Assembly: GCF_001238275.1 (NCBI RefSeq)
Contig: NZ_LGTB01000016.1
Coordinates: 102,489 to 166,488 of the forward strand
Direction: 5' to 3'
Length of the DNA: 64,000 bases
Origin: Bradyrhizobium viridifuturi
Lineage (GTDB): Bacteria; Pseudomonadota; Alphaproteobacteria; Rhizobiales; Xanthobacteraceae
The notes under the pieces are model-generated. The model had not been told where the DNA came from and did not search any database. It saw only the letters and a program-made list of their open reading frames with translations. The position numbers and the translations under genes are program-made. This document shows, piece after piece, positions 1 to 9,956 of the stretch (position 1 is its first letter; every line of letters begins with the position of its first letter).

Positions 1-2
1 TG

Positions 3-1994
3 TCGACCTATCTCTTCGAGCTCACGGTCGGCGAACTCGAACGGGTCACGGCGGATGCCGGCGGCGTCACGGTCGGCGTGGTGACGACGGCGGGCAAGAG
101 CGGGAAGGGCCGATTTGCGCTCGACAGCGCGGTGAGGCTGCTCGGCTACTACAACGACTATTTCGGCGTGAAATATCCGCTGCCGAAGCTCGACTTGATC
201 GCCGTTCCCGGCGGGTTCGGCGGCGCGATGGAGAATTGGGGCGCGATCACCTTCTTCGAGAGCCGGCTGCTGTTCGATCCCGCCACGAATGCAGGGACGG
301 CCAAGCGCGGCATCTTCGGCATCATCGCGCACGAGATGGCGCATATGTGGTTCGGCGATCTCGTCACCATGGCGTGGTGGGACAATCTCTGGCTCAACGA
401 AGGCTTTGCCAGCTGGATGGCGACCAAGGCTTCGGAGCAATTCTATCCGCAATGGCAGAGCTGGCTGAACGGCTATGGCGCCAAGCAGTTCGCGATGGCG
501 CTCGATGCGCGCCGCACCTCGCATCCGGTGCAGCAGCCGATCGCCGATCACAGCGAGGCGGTCACGGCGTTCGATGCCATCACCTACAACAAGGGGCAGG
601 CGCTGATCCGGATGCTGGAGAATTATCTCGGCGAGCAGCCGTTCCGCGACGGCATCCGCAAATACATGGCCGCGCACGCCTACAGCAATTCCACCACAGC
701 CGATCTCTGGCAGGCGCTCGAACAATCCGGCGGTAAACCGATCACCGGCATCGCCGCCTCGTTCACCGAGCAGGACGGTGTTCCGCTGGTCGTGGCCGAG
801 ACGATCTGCGATGGCGGCGTGCAGCGGCTGACCCTGCGGCAGGACCGCTTCGTGATCGCGCCGGCCAACGATCCGCCACTGCCGGCCCACAGCTGGCAAA
901 TTCCTATTGCCGCAGGACCGGCGCACGGCAAGGCCTTTGACGAGATCCTGCTGCAGGGCAGCGCCGATATTCCGGCCGGCGCCTGCGGCGATGCGATCAA
1001 GGTCAATCTCGGCGACGTCGGCTACTACAGGGTCGAATACGGCCTGAAGAACCGCGGGGCATTGCTGAACGCTTTCCCGCAAATGCAGGTCGAGGACCGG
1101 CTCAACGTCGTCACCGACAGCTGGGCGCTGGTGCAGGCGGGCCGTGCCGAGCCGCCGTCCTACCTCGCGCTGCTCGACGCGCTCGATGCCGGCGATCATC
1201 GCGCGGTGTGGGACCAGGTGATCTCGACACTTCTCACGCTCAACCGCCTGTCGCGCGACCGCGCCGAGCGGCCGGTGATCCAGGCTTATGCCCGGGCGAA
1301 TCTGCGCCCGGTGTTCGATCGGATCGGATGGGATGGCAGCGGCTCGGGCGACGATGACACCGCGCTGTTGCGCGCAAGCCTGATCTCGGCGCTGGGCGAC
1401 CTCGGTGATACCTCCGTGGTGGCCGAGGCGAAGCGGCGCTTCGCGGCGTTCCTCGACGATCCCAGCGCGCTTCCGACCACGCTGCGCGATGCGGTCACCC
1501 ATGTCGTCGGCATCACCGCCGATCGGACGACCTACGACAGGCTGCTGACGCTGGCGCGCAACAGCACGGTCACCAATGAGCGGCTGCGCTATTACTTCGC
1601 CGCCGCCGGCGCCCGCGACGCCGAACTGGCGCGCGCAACGCTAGCGTTGACGCTGACCAACGAATTGCCGGACACGATCGTCACCGGGATGATCAACGCG
1701 GTTGCGTCCGCGGGCGAGCAGCCGCAACTCGCCTGGGACTTCGTCCAGGCCAATTTCGACGCGCTGCTCGCCAAGCAGGGGCCGAACTTCCGCGACCAGT
1801 TCGTGCCGAATGTCATGACCAATTTTACCGATCAGGCCCATGCTGCGGAGCTTGCCGCTTTTGCCCCGTCGCAATCGACCAGCGGCGGCCGGGTGATGGT
1901 GGCGCGCGCCTTGCAGGCGATCGCGATCTCGGCCGATCTCTCCCAGCGCGTGCTCCCTGCCGCCGATGCATGGATCAGGGCGCGCAAGCCGTGA
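3..1994 (+). CDS. M1 family metallo-aminopeptidase, 5'-truncated by the window edge
   Basis: This is a zinc aminopeptidase that removes N-terminal residues from peptides. The reading frame is open from base 3, so the true start lies upstream and only the catalytic domain and C-terminal half are present. The M1 signatures are clear: the substrate-anchoring GGAMENWG motif, then the zinc motif HEMAH (bases 330-344) and the third zinc ligand in WLNEGFASW 18 residues further on. After residue 200 the sequence fits an ERAP1-like C-terminal helical domain. The N-terminal beta domain is missing only because of the window edge. Any signal peptide cannot be judged. The next gene follows after 78 bases on the same strand. 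Confidence 0.93.
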   Translation, partial: STYLFELTVGELERVTADAGGVTVGVVTTAGKSGKGRFALDSAVRLLGYYNDYFGVKYPLPKLDLIAVPGGFGGAMENWGAITFFESRLLFDPATNAGTAKRGIFGIIAHEMAHMWFGDLVTMAWWDNLWLNEGFASWMATKASEQFYPQWQSWLNGYGAKQFAMALDARRTSHPVQQPIADHSEAVTAFDAITYNKGQALIRMLENYLGEQPFRDGIRKYMAAHAYSNSTTADLWQALEQSGGKPITGIAASFTEQDGVPLVVAETICDGGVQRLTLRQDRFVIAPANDPPLPAHSWQIPIAAGPAHGKAFDEILLQGSADIPAGACGDAIKVNLGDVGYYRVEYGLKNRGALLNAFPQMQVEDRLNVVTDSWALVQAGRAEPPSYLALLDALDAGDHRAVWDQVISTLLTLNRLSRDRAERPVIQAYARANLRPVFDRIGWDGSGSGDDDTALLRASLISALGDLGDTSVVAEAKRRFAAFLDDPSALPTTLRDAVTHVVGITADRTTYDRLLTLARNSTVTNERLRYYFAAAGARDAELARATLALTLTNELPDTIVTGMINAVASAGEQPQLAWDFVQANFDALLAKQGPNFRDQFVPNVMTNFTDQAHAAELAAFAPSQSTSGGRVMVARALQAIAISADLSQRVLPAADAWIRARKP

Positions 1995-2072
1995 GATCGC
2001 GAGGGAGTTTCCGGCGGCGCTCGATGCGGCTATGCTCCGTGGGCGGCATGCAATCAACGATGTGAGGCTGAG

Positions 2073-3725
2073 ATGGTCAAAGGTTCCGATTTGCTGGTCG
2101 CGGCCCTCGAGAACGAGGGCGTGGAGCGGGTGTTCGGCGTTCCCGGCGAGGAGAACCTCGACGTCGTCGAGAGCCTGCGCAAATCCTCGATCAAGCTGAT
2201 CGTGACGCGCCACGAGCAGGCGGCTGCCTTCATGGCGGCGACCTACGGCCGGCTGACCGGAAAGCCGGGCGTCTGCATCACAACGCTCGGCCCCGGCGCG
2301 CTCAACCTGACCACCGGCGCGGCCTATGCGCTGCTCGGCGCGATGCCGATGGTGATGCTCACCGGGCAGAAGGGCATTCTGAGCAGCCGGCAGGCCAAGT
2401 TCCAGATCGTCGACATCGTCAACACCTTCCGGCCGCTGACCAAGCTGTCGCTGCAGATCGTTAGCGGCGCGACGATTCCGACGCTGGTCCGTGACGCCTT
2501 CCGGATCGCGACCCAGGAACGGCCGGGTCCGGTGCTGCTCGAACTGCCGGAGGACATTGCAGGCGAAGAAACCGCGCCGGTCGAGCTGGTACATCCGCAT
2601 CCGATCGAAATTCCGATCGCGCACGCGGCCGCGCTCGACCGCGCCGCCGACATGATCCTGAAGGCGCAGCGTCCGCTGATCATGCTCGGTGCTGCGGCAT
2701 CGCGCCCGCGCTCGACCGCGGGCATCGGCGACTTCGTGCGACGAACGAAGATCCCGTTCTTCACCACCCAGATGGGCAAGGGCACGGTGTCCGGAGGCAC
2801 CAATCAATACATGGGGACCGCCGCGCTGAGCGAGCGCGACTATGTGCATGAGGCGATCGACCGCGCCGACCTGATCATTGCGATCGGTCACGACACGATC
2901 GAGAAACCGCCCTTCATCATGGGGCCGAAGGGCCCGCAGGTGGTCCATGTCAGCTACATGCCGGCCAATGTCGAACAGGTCTATTTCCCGCAATGCGAGG
3001 TGATCGGCGATGTCGGCCCGAGCCTCGAATTGCTGGCCGACCGGCTCGAGGGCAAGCTGCCGCATGCCAGCGCGCTGCTCAGCCTGCGCGAGAGCATCTT
3101 GGCCAAGATCACCGACCGCGCCACCGAGGGCCGCTGGCCGCCGACGCCGCAGCGCATCGTGCACGATGTGCGGCAGGTGATCCCGGACGACGGGATCGTC
3201 GCACTCGACAACGGCATGTACAAGATCTGGTTCGCGCGCAACTACCGCACGCTGTTGGCGAACTCGCTGCTGCTCGACAACGCGCTGGCGACCATGGGCG
3301 CCGGCCTGCCGTCGGCGATGATGGCGGCGATGCTGTATCCGAAGAACCGCGTGCTCGCAGTGTGCGGCGACGGTGGCTTCATGATGAATTCGCAGGAGCT
3401 CGAGACGGCGGTCCGCCTCAAGCTCAATCTGGTGATCCTGATCCTGGAGGACTCCGCCTACGGCATGATCCGCTGGAAGCAGGCCGTCGACAATTTCCCG
3501 GATTTCGGCCTCACCTTCGGCAATCCGGATTTCGTCAAATATGCCGAGAGCTACGGCGCCAAGGGTTCACGGATCGAGAGCACGGAGGCGATCGTCCCGA
3601 CCCTCGAGCGGGCGTTCTCCGGCGGCGGCGTGCACCTCGTCGTGGTGCCGATCGACTATACCGAGAACAAGCGGGTGCTGGTCGACGAGCTGCGAGAGAA
3701 GGTGCAGCAGATCGACGTCGAATAG
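2073..3725 (+). CDS. Acetolactate synthase large-subunit-like thiamine pyrophosphate enzyme
   Basis: This is a 550-residue TPP-dependent enzyme of the acetolactate synthase / pyruvate decarboxylase superfamily. It has the three usual domains: an N-terminal PYR domain with catalytic Glu48 in TRHEQAAAFMAATYGRLTG, a central domain, and a C-terminal PP domain with the TPP/Mg motif GDGGFMMN near residue 431 and the partner NLVILILEDSAYGM. No ilvN-type regulatory subunit follows, so it may be a catabolic AlsS-type enzyme or a homologue with another 2-keto acid substrate rather than the biosynthetic IlvB. The ATG start gives an N-terminus that aligns well with the family. Substrate assignment is inference from overall resemblance. 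Confidence 0.82.
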   Translation: MVKGSDLLVAALENEGVERVFGVPGEENLDVVESLRKSSIKLIVTRHEQAAAFMAATYGRLTGKPGVCITTLGPGALNLTTGAAYALLGAMPMVMLTGQKGILSSRQAKFQIVDIVNTFRPLTKLSLQIVSGATIPTLVRDAFRIATQERPGPVLLELPEDIAGEETAPVELVHPHPIEIPIAHAAALDRAADMILKAQRPLIMLGAAASRPRSTAGIGDFVRRTKIPFFTTQMGKGTVSGGTNQYMGTAALSERDYVHEAIDRADLIIAIGHDTIEKPPFIMGPKGPQVVHVSYMPANVEQVYFPQCEVIGDVGPSLELLADRLEGKLPHASALLSLRESILAKITDRATEGRWPPTPQRIVHDVRQVIPDDGIVALDNGMYKIWFARNYRTLLANSLLLDNALATMGAGLPSAMMAAMLYPKNRVLAVCGDGGFMMNSQELETAVRLKLNLVILILEDSAYGMIRWKQAVDNFPDFGLTFGNPDFVKYAESYGAKGSRIESTEAIVPTLERAFSGGGVHLVVVPIDYTENKRVLVDELREKVQQIDVE

Positions 3726-3828
3726 CGGATTGCCGCTGACCGCAAGGAACGAAAAGCCCTCGGCTTGATTGAACGTAAGCCGCCATGGTAGCACGCCGCA
3801 ACATCACCCGTTGTGCTGATGGTCGGCG

Positions 3829-5490
3829 ATGCCAGATCTGAGAGGTCACGTGACTGCACCAAATCCCGCCGCCGGCAAACCCATCGATCCCTCAGCGCTC
3901 GCCAATGTGCCGCGGCTGGTCACGGCGTATTTCGCCGGCAAGCCCGACCCCAGCGATCCGACCCAGCGGGTTGCCTTCGGCACCTCCGGCCATCGCGGCT
4001 CGTCGCTGAAGAACTCCTTCAACGAGGACCACATCCTCGCCACCACGCAGGCGATCTGCGATTACCGCCGCGAGAAGGGCCTGACCGGGCCGCTGTTCAT
4101 CGGCATCGATACCCATGCGCTGGCCGAGCCGGCGCTGGCCAGCGCTGTCGAGGTGTTCGCGGCGAACGGCGTCGAGATCATGATCGATGCACAGGGCGGG
4201 TACACCCCGACGCCGGTGATCTCGCATGCCATCCTGAGTTACAACAAGGGCCGCAGCACGGGCCTGGCCGACGGCGTCGTCATCACGCCGTCGCATAACC
4301 CGCCGGAGGACGGCGGCTACAAATATAATCCGCCGCATGGCGGCCCGGCCGACACCGACGTCACCGGCGTGGTGGAGAAGAACGCCAACCGTTACATCGA
4401 GGCCGGGCTCAAGGGCGTCGCGCGGATGCCGTATGACCGCGCGCGCAAGGCCGCGACCACGCATCTGCACGACTTCATCACGCCTTACGTCGCCGATCTC
4501 GGCAACACCGTCGATCTCGCGCTGATCAAGTCGGCCGGCGTCAAGATCGGGATCGATCCGCTCGGCGGCGCGGCGGTGCATTACTGGCAGCCGATCATCG
4601 CGCGCTACGGCATCAACGCGTCAGTCGTCAACAATGCGGTCGATCCGACCTTCCGTTTCATGACCGCCGACTGGGACGGCAAGATCCGGATGGACTGCTC
4701 GTCTCCTTTTGCGATGGCCAGCCTGATCGGGATGCGCGACCGCTTCGACGTTGCCTTTGCCAACGACACCGACGCAGACCGCCACGGCATCGTGACGCGT
4801 TCGAACGGGCTGATGAACCCGAACCATTTCCTCGCCACCGCGATCGCCTATCTGTTCGCGCACCGGCCACAATGGAGCAAGGACGCCGCGATCGGCAAGA
4901 CCATCGTGTCGAGTTCGATCATCGATCGCGTCGCCAAGAAGCTGGGCCGCAAACTGGTCGAGACGCCGGTTGGCTTCAAATGGTTCGTCGACGGGCTCGG
5001 CAGCGGCGGCTTCGGCTTCGCCGGCGAGGAGAGCGCCGGCGCGTCGTTCCTGAAGCGCGACGGCACGGTATGGACCACCGACAAGGACGGCATCATCCTC
5101 GGCCTTCTGGCGGCGGAGATCATCGCCAAGACCGGCCGCGATCCCAGTGAATTGTTCAATGAACTCACCGCAGAGCTCGGCGTGCCCTATTACGAGCGCA
5201 TTGACGTCGCGGCGACGCCGAAGCAGAAGAACGCGTTGAAGGCGCTCGGGCCCGAGCAACTCAACATGACCGAGCTCGCCGGCGATGCGGTGCGCGCCGT
5301 CCGTACCAAGGCGCCAGGCAACGATCAACCGTTCGGCGGCATCAAGGTCGAGAGCGACGCCGGCTGGTTCGCCGCGCGTCCCTCCGGCACCGAGGATGTC
5401 TACAAGATCTACGCCGAGAGCTTCCGCGGGCCGGATCATCTGAAAAAGATCCAGGGCGATGCGCAGGCCGCGATCGCCAAGGTGTTCTGA
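3829..5490 (+). CDS. pgm: Phosphoglucomutase (alpha-D-glucose phosphate-specific)
   Basis: The enzyme interconverts glucose 1-phosphate and glucose 6-phosphate, feeding glycogen, trehalose and surface polysaccharide synthesis. At 553 residues it matches the usual length of the Pgm family. The phosphoserine loop TPSHNPPEDGG is near residue 153 (Ser155). The metal loop NDTDADRHG is near residue 311, the sugar-binding loop GEESAGASF follows, and the phosphate-binding loop ARPSGTEDVYK lies near the C-terminus. The ATG at 3829 is used; a GTG at 3850 is an alternative start. An NAD-dependent epimerase follows 23 bases downstream, which would fit nucleotide-sugar metabolism. Confidence 0.95.
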   Translation: MPDLRGHVTAPNPAAGKPIDPSALANVPRLVTAYFAGKPDPSDPTQRVAFGTSGHRGSSLKNSFNEDHILATTQAICDYRREKGLTGPLFIGIDTHALAEPALASAVEVFAANGVEIMIDAQGGYTPTPVISHAILSYNKGRSTGLADGVVITPSHNPPEDGGYKYNPPHGGPADTDVTGVVEKNANRYIEAGLKGVARMPYDRARKAATTHLHDFITPYVADLGNTVDLALIKSAGVKIGIDPLGGAAVHYWQPIIARYGINASVVNNAVDPTFRFMTADWDGKIRMDCSSPFAMASLIGMRDRFDVAFANDTDADRHGIVTRSNGLMNPNHFLATAIAYLFAHRPQWSKDAAIGKTIVSSSIIDRVAKKLGRKLVETPVGFKWFVDGLGSGGFGFAGEESAGASFLKRDGTVWTTDKDGIILGLLAAEIIAKTGRDPSELFNELTAELGVPYYERIDVAATPKQKNALKALGPEQLNMTELAGDAVRAVRTKAPGNDQPFGGIKVESDAGWFAARPSGTEDVYKIYAESFRGPDHLKKIQGDAQAAIAKVF

Positions 5491-5513
5491 AGGCGCGGGG
5501 CCGGGCGGAAGTC

Positions 5514-6470
5514 ATGCGTGTATTGTTGACCGGCTCCTCGGGCTGGCTCGGCCGCTTCCTTGCGCCGCGGCTTCGACAGGCCGGCCATGATGTGGTCGGC
5601 CTCGACGTGGTCCCGGGTGAGGCGACCGATGCGGTCGGCTCGGTGGCCGAACACTCGGTGGTCGATCGGGTGTTCGCCGATCATGGGATCGAGGCCGTGA
5701 TCCATGGCGGCGCGCTGCACAAGCCTGACATCGCGCGGTTCGGGCCGCAGGCCTTCGTCGATGTCAACGTGTCAGGCACGCTCAACCTGCTGCAAGCCGC
5801 CGTGGCCGCCGGCCATGATCGCTTCGTGTTCACCTCGACGACCTCGCTGATGATCTCCCAGGCGATCCGCGACGAGGAAGGCCATGCCGCGGTGTGGCTC
5901 GACGAGACCACGGGATCGCTCGAGCCGCGCAACATCTACGGAGTGACGAAACTCACCGCCGAAGGCCTGTGCCGGCTCTACAGCCGCGAGCATGGCCTCA
6001 ATTGCGCCGTGCTGCGCACCAGCCGCTTCTTCCCCGAGGACGATGACACGATCGTTGACATTCATGGCGAGAACCTGAAGGCGACCGAGCTGCTGTACCG
6101 CCGCCTCACGGTCGAGGATGCTGCCGACGCCCATGTCGTGGCGCTGGAGAAAATCCGTGGCTTCGAGGTGTTCGTGATCAGTGCGCCGACGCCGTTTACG
6201 CGCAGCGATGTGGCTGACCTGAAGGCGAACGCGGCTGGCGTGATCGCGCGCTACTTCCCCGATGCGCCGGCGCTGTTCGCGCGGCAGGGTTGGCAGCTGC
6301 CGAAATCGATCGGCCGCATCTACGACGCGGGCAAGGCCGAACGGCTGCTCGGTTTCCGCGCGGTAACCGACTTTGCAGCGGTGCTCGGCGCCCTGCGCAG
6401 CGGCGAGCCGCTTCCCTTTGCGCACGATCCCGATTATGTCTCGCCGTCAACGAGGCTCGCAAATGGCTGA
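5514..6470 (+). CDS. NAD(P)-dependent epimerase/dehydratase (extended SDR)
   Basis: This is a 318-residue extended short-chain dehydrogenase/reductase. The N-terminus MRVLLTGSSGWLGRF is the Rossmann nucleotide-binding loop (G7-G10-G13). The catalytic pair is Tyr142-x3-Lys146 in NIYGVTK, preceded by the FTSTTS strand carrying the catalytic Ser/Thr. Such proteins act on NDP-sugars or other hydroxylated substrates; the actual substrate is not evident. The gene ends inside the start of the next one: its TGA at 6468-6470 overlaps the ATG at 6463 by 8 bases, so the two are probably translationally coupled and may work in one pathway. Confidence 0.88.
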   Translation: MRVLLTGSSGWLGRFLAPRLRQAGHDVVGLDVVPGEATDAVGSVAEHSVVDRVFADHGIEAVIHGGALHKPDIARFGPQAFVDVNVSGTLNLLQAAVAAGHDRFVFTSTTSLMISQAIRDEEGHAAVWLDETTGSLEPRNIYGVTKLTAEGLCRLYSREHGLNCAVLRTSRFFPEDDDTIVDIHGENLKATELLYRRLTVEDAADAHVVALEKIRGFEVFVISAPTPFTRSDVADLKANAAGVIARYFPDAPALFARQGWQLPKSIGRIYDAGKAERLLGFRAVTDFAAVLGALRSGEPLPFAHDPDYVSPSTRLANG

Positions 6471-7338
6471 TTTCCACGGCGTCTTCCCATATCTGGTGTC
6501 CCCGGTCGATCCCGCCGGCCATGTCCGCACCGAGGTGCTCGGCCGGCTCTGCGACGATCTGATCAAGGCCGGCGTCCATGGGCTGACGCCGCTCGGCTCG
6601 ACCGGCGAGTTCGCCTATCTCAACAATGCGCAGCGCATGCAGGTGGTGGCGACCACGATCGAGGCCGCGCAGGGCCGCGTGCCTGTGGTTGCCGGCGTCG
6701 CCTCGACCTCGACGGCCGATGCGGTGGCCCAGGCCAAGGCCTATCAGAAGCGCGGTGCCGCCGGCATTCTCGCGATCCTGGAGGCGTATTTTCCGCTCAG
6801 TGATGCGCAGGTGGAAGCCTATTTCCGCGCCATCGCCGACGCGGTCGATATTCCCGTCGTGATCTACACCAACCCGAATTTCCAGCGTTCCGACCTCACC
6901 CTCGACGTCATCGCGCGCCTCGCCGAGCATCCGCGGATCGGCTACATCAAGGATGCCTCGACCAATACCGGCCGGCTGCTGTCGATCATGAACCGCTGCG
7001 GCGACAGCCTGAAAGTGTTCTCGGCGTCCGCCCATATCCCGGCGGCAGTGATGCTGATCGGCGGCCACGGCTGGATGGCAGGCCCGGCCTGCATCATCCC
7101 GCGGCAGAGCGTCGAGCTCTACAATCTCTGCCGCCGCGCCCGCTGGGACGAAGCGATGGTCCTGCAGCGCAAGCTCTGGCGCATCAACGAGGCGTTCGCC
7201 CGTTTCAACCTCGCCGCCTGCATCAAGGCCGGGCTGGCGAGCCAGGGCTACGATGTCGGCGACCCCGTGCCGCCGCAGGCGCCGCTGACGGCCGAGCAGC
7301 GCAAGGTGGTCGAGGCCGCGTTGCGCGATCTTGCCTGA
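6463..7338 (+). CDS. Dihydrodipicolinate synthase family aldolase/lyase
   Basis: This is a 291-residue class I aldolase of the DapA / N-acetylneuraminate lyase superfamily. It carries GSTGE (residues 45-49), which binds the substrate carboxylate, the catalytic Tyr135 in VIYTNP, and the Schiff-base Lys163 in YIKDAS. These proteins cleave or form 2-keto acids such as pyruvate. It is not clearly the housekeeping DapA, because it is coupled to an SDR epimerase rather than to lysine genes; a sugar-acid or 2-keto acid catabolic role is more likely. The ATG at 6463 is chosen because it gives the family N-terminus (GVFPYLVSPV) and overlaps the preceding stop. The frame extends further upstream only inside the epimerase gene. 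Confidence 0.87.
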   Translation: MADFHGVFPYLVSPVDPAGHVRTEVLGRLCDDLIKAGVHGLTPLGSTGEFAYLNNAQRMQVVATTIEAAQGRVPVVAGVASTSTADAVAQAKAYQKRGAAGILAILEAYFPLSDAQVEAYFRAIADAVDIPVVIYTNPNFQRSDLTLDVIARLAEHPRIGYIKDASTNTGRLLSIMNRCGDSLKVFSASAHIPAAVMLIGGHGWMAGPACIIPRQSVELYNLCRRARWDEAMVLQRKLWRINEAFARFNLAACIKAGLASQGYDVGDPVPPQAPLTAEQRKVVEAALRDLA

Positions 7339-7373
7339 AACTGGCTTGCGCGTTGCATAGGTTCTCACCACTT

Positions 7374-7435
7374 CGTCATTCCGGGCTCGCGCCAAGGCGC
7401 GCCCCCAGGTGCGCAATTGCGCACCGAGAATGACG
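7374..7435. repeat. Short inverted repeat upstream of the coxL-like gene
   Basis: The ends CGTCATTC and GAATGACG form an inverted pair about 62 bases apart, with GC-rich sub-palindromes such as TGCGCAATTGCGCA inside. The same terminal sequence recurs at 9848-9952 on the other side of the coxL-like gene. It is an intergenic palindromic element of the type seen in Bradyrhizobium genomes. Confidence 0.6.
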
Positions 7436-7506
7436 GTGGACGCGTGTTGTCTCGCGCCGAAAATCCGTTAAAACCCGCCGAAATTTTCGAACTCAAGGAC
7501 CCTTCG

Positions 7507-9830
7507 ATGAACATTCTTCCCGGGAATATGCGTTTTGGTGCGGGCCAGCCTGTCAAGCGTCTGGAAGACCAGCGGCTGGTCACCGGGAAGGGGCATTTCA
7601 TCGACGACAAGCCGCAGGACGGTGCGCTCTGGCTGCACGTGCTGCGCTCGCCGCATGCCCACGCCAACATCAAGTCGATCGACGCCAAGGCGGCGCTGGA
7701 GATGCCCGGCGTCAAGGCGGTCTATACCGGCGCGACCTCGTCAAGGACGATATCGGCACCTTGCCGACGCTCGCGATCTTCAAGCGCCCCGACGGCTCGC
7801 CGATGACCGTGCCGCCGCGGCGCCTGCTGGCGCATGAGGTGGTGCGCTATGCCGGCGAGGGTGTTGCTGCTGTTGTGGCGACCTCGCGGACGTTGGCGCA
7901 GACCGCGGCGGAAGCGATCGAGATCGATTACGAGGTGCTGCCTTCGGTGGTCGATCCGGTCGAGGCGATCAAGCCCGGCGCGCCGGCGGTCTGGCCGGAG
8001 GCGCCCGACAACATCGTGGCCGCGATGAGCTATGGCGATGCCGCCAAGGTCGAGGAAGCATTTGCAAGCGCCGCGCACAAGGTGTCGCTCGACCTGGTCA
8101 GCCAGCGCCTGGTGCCGTCGGCGATGGAGCCGCGCTCGACCATTGCCGAGATCGAGAAGAAGACCGGCCGGCTCATTCTGCATGTGCAGTCGCAGACCCC
8201 GGGCTCGACCCGCGACCTGCTGGCGGAATCGATCCTGAAGCGGCCGAAGGACAGCGTGCGCGTGCTGGTCGGCGACATCGGCGGCGGTTTCGGCCAGAAG
8301 ACGAGCCTGTATCCCGAAGACGGCATCGTCGCCTATGCCGCGACCAAGCTGAACGACAAGATCCGCTGGCGCGGCGATCGTACCGACGAGTTCGTCGGTG
8401 GCACCCACGGCCGCGACCTCACTTCGACCGGCGAGTTCGCGCTCGACGCCAAGGGCCGCGTGCTGGCCTATCGGGTGCGCTCGATCGGCGGCACCGGCGC
8501 GTACTCGTCGGGCACCGCCAACATCATTCCGCTGGTGCTCGGCCCGTTCGTGCAGACCGGCGTCTACGATCTGCCGTTGGTGCATTTCGAGGTGAAGTCG
8601 GTAATGACCCATACCGCGCCGGTCGGTGCCTATCGTGGCGCGGGCAGGCCCGAGGCGGTGTTCATCGTCGAGCGGCTGTTCGACGCCGCCGCGCGCCAGA
8701 TCGGCATGGATCCGCGCACCATCCGCAAGGTCAATTACATCAAGCCGGCGCAGTTGCCCTACACCAATGCGGTCGGGCAGGTGTACGACTCCGGCGCCTT
8801 CGCTCACATGCTGGAGCGCGCGTCCGATCTCGCCGACTGGAACGGCTTTGCCGCGCGCAAGAAGGCGGCCAAGAAGAAGGGCCTGCTCTACGGCCGCGGC
8901 CTGACCAGCTACATCGAGTGGACCGGTGGCCGTGCCCATACCGAGAACGTCTCGCTGCATGCGACCGCCGAAGGCCGTATCGTCCTGCATTCCGGCACCA
9001 TGGCGATGGGGCAGGGCCTCGCCACCACCTACAGCCAGATGATCGCCGATACGCTCGGCATCGGCATGGACAAGATCGACGTGATCCAGGGCGACACCGA
9101 TCTTGCTACCGGCTTCGGCAGCGTCGGCTCGCGCTCGCTGTTCGTCGGCGGCACCGCGGTTGCGGTCTCCAGCAACGACATGATCAACAAGGCGCGCGAC
9201 AAGGCCTCCAATCTGCTGGAAGCCTCCGTCGAGGATATCGAGTATCGTGACGGCTTCCTCACCGTGGTCGGCACCGACAAGCGCATCAGCCTGTTCGAGA
9301 TCGCAGCCAAGGAAAAAGGCGCCAAGCTCTCGGTTGAGAGCGAGGGCAATGTCGACGGGCCGAGCTGGCCGAACGGCACCCATATCTGCGAGGTCGAGAT
9401 CGATCCGGAGACCGGCGTCACGCGCGTGGTGCGCTATACCACGGTCGATGACGTCGGCGTCGCCGTCAATCCGATGCTGGTGACCGGGCAGGTGCATGGC
9501 GGCGTCGTTCAGGGCATCGGCCAGGCGCTCTACGAGGGCGTCGCCTACAGCGAGGAAGGCCAGCTGCTGACCGCGAGCTATCAGGACTATTGCATCCCGC
9601 GCGCTTCGGACATTCCGCCGATGTCAGTGACGCTCGATCCCTCCGCGCCGTGCAAGACCAATCCGCTGGGCGCCAAGGGCTGCGGCGAGTCCGGCGCGAT
9701 CGGCGGGCCGCCCTGCATCACCAACGGCGTGATGGATGCGCTGAGCGAGGTCGGCATCACCCAGCTGAATACGCCGTTGACGCCGGTGAAGATCTGGCAG
9801 GCGATCCAGGACGCCAAGGCGGGGGCGTAG
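7507..9830 (+). pseudogene. CoxL-like molybdopterin-binding subunit (form II), single-base frameshift
   Basis: This is the large Mo-cofactor subunit of a xanthine dehydrogenase / CO-dehydrogenase-type hydroxylase. The start at 7507 has AAGGA at 7495-7499 and gives MNILPGNMRFGAGQPVKRLE. Frame 1 is coding up to about base 7734 (VYTGA). Coding then continues in frame 3 as DLVKDDIGTLPTLAIFKRPDG. Restoring one G in GGCGCGACC at 7731-7736 rejoins the frames into about 774 residues, a normal CoxL length. The active-site loop is AYRGAGR (near residue 373), which marks form II rather than true CO dehydrogenase (AYxCSFR). The molybdenum-site Glu lies in GCGESGAIGG. No CoxS or CoxM partner is adjacent. 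The lesion may be real or a sequencing error; the rest of the gene is undamaged. Confidence 0.85.
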
Positions 9831-9847
9831 CCCTCGCTCCCTCCACC

Positions 9848-9952
9848 CGTCATTCCGGGGCATCGCGAAGCGATGAGCCCGGAATCCATCGGGCAGCATG
9901 TTCCGTGGCGAAATGGATTCCGGGTTCGTGCTGCGCGCGCCCCGGAATGACG
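9848..9952. repeat. 105-bp palindromic intergenic element
   Basis: Inverted ends CGTCATTCCGGGG (9848) and CCCCGGAATGACG (to 9952) bound the element. Inner inverted segments GCCCGGAATCCAT and ATGGATTCCGGG lie between them. It sits between the convergent stops of the coxL-like gene and the acyl-CoA dehydrogenase, where it could act as a bidirectional transcription barrier. It shares its terminal sequence with the element at 7374-7435. Confidence 0.7.
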
Positions 9953-9956
9953 AGAG

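Noticed and set aside
1641..3164. Long minus-strand open frame opposite the aminopeptidase and TPP-enzyme genes
   Set aside because: It spans two well-supported plus-strand genes, is rich in Arg/His/Gly/Asp as expected for a high-GC shadow frame, and shows no family motif.
7507..9830. True aerobic CO dehydrogenase
   Set aside because: The active-site loop is AYRGAGR (form II), not AYxCSFR, and CoxS and CoxM are absent.
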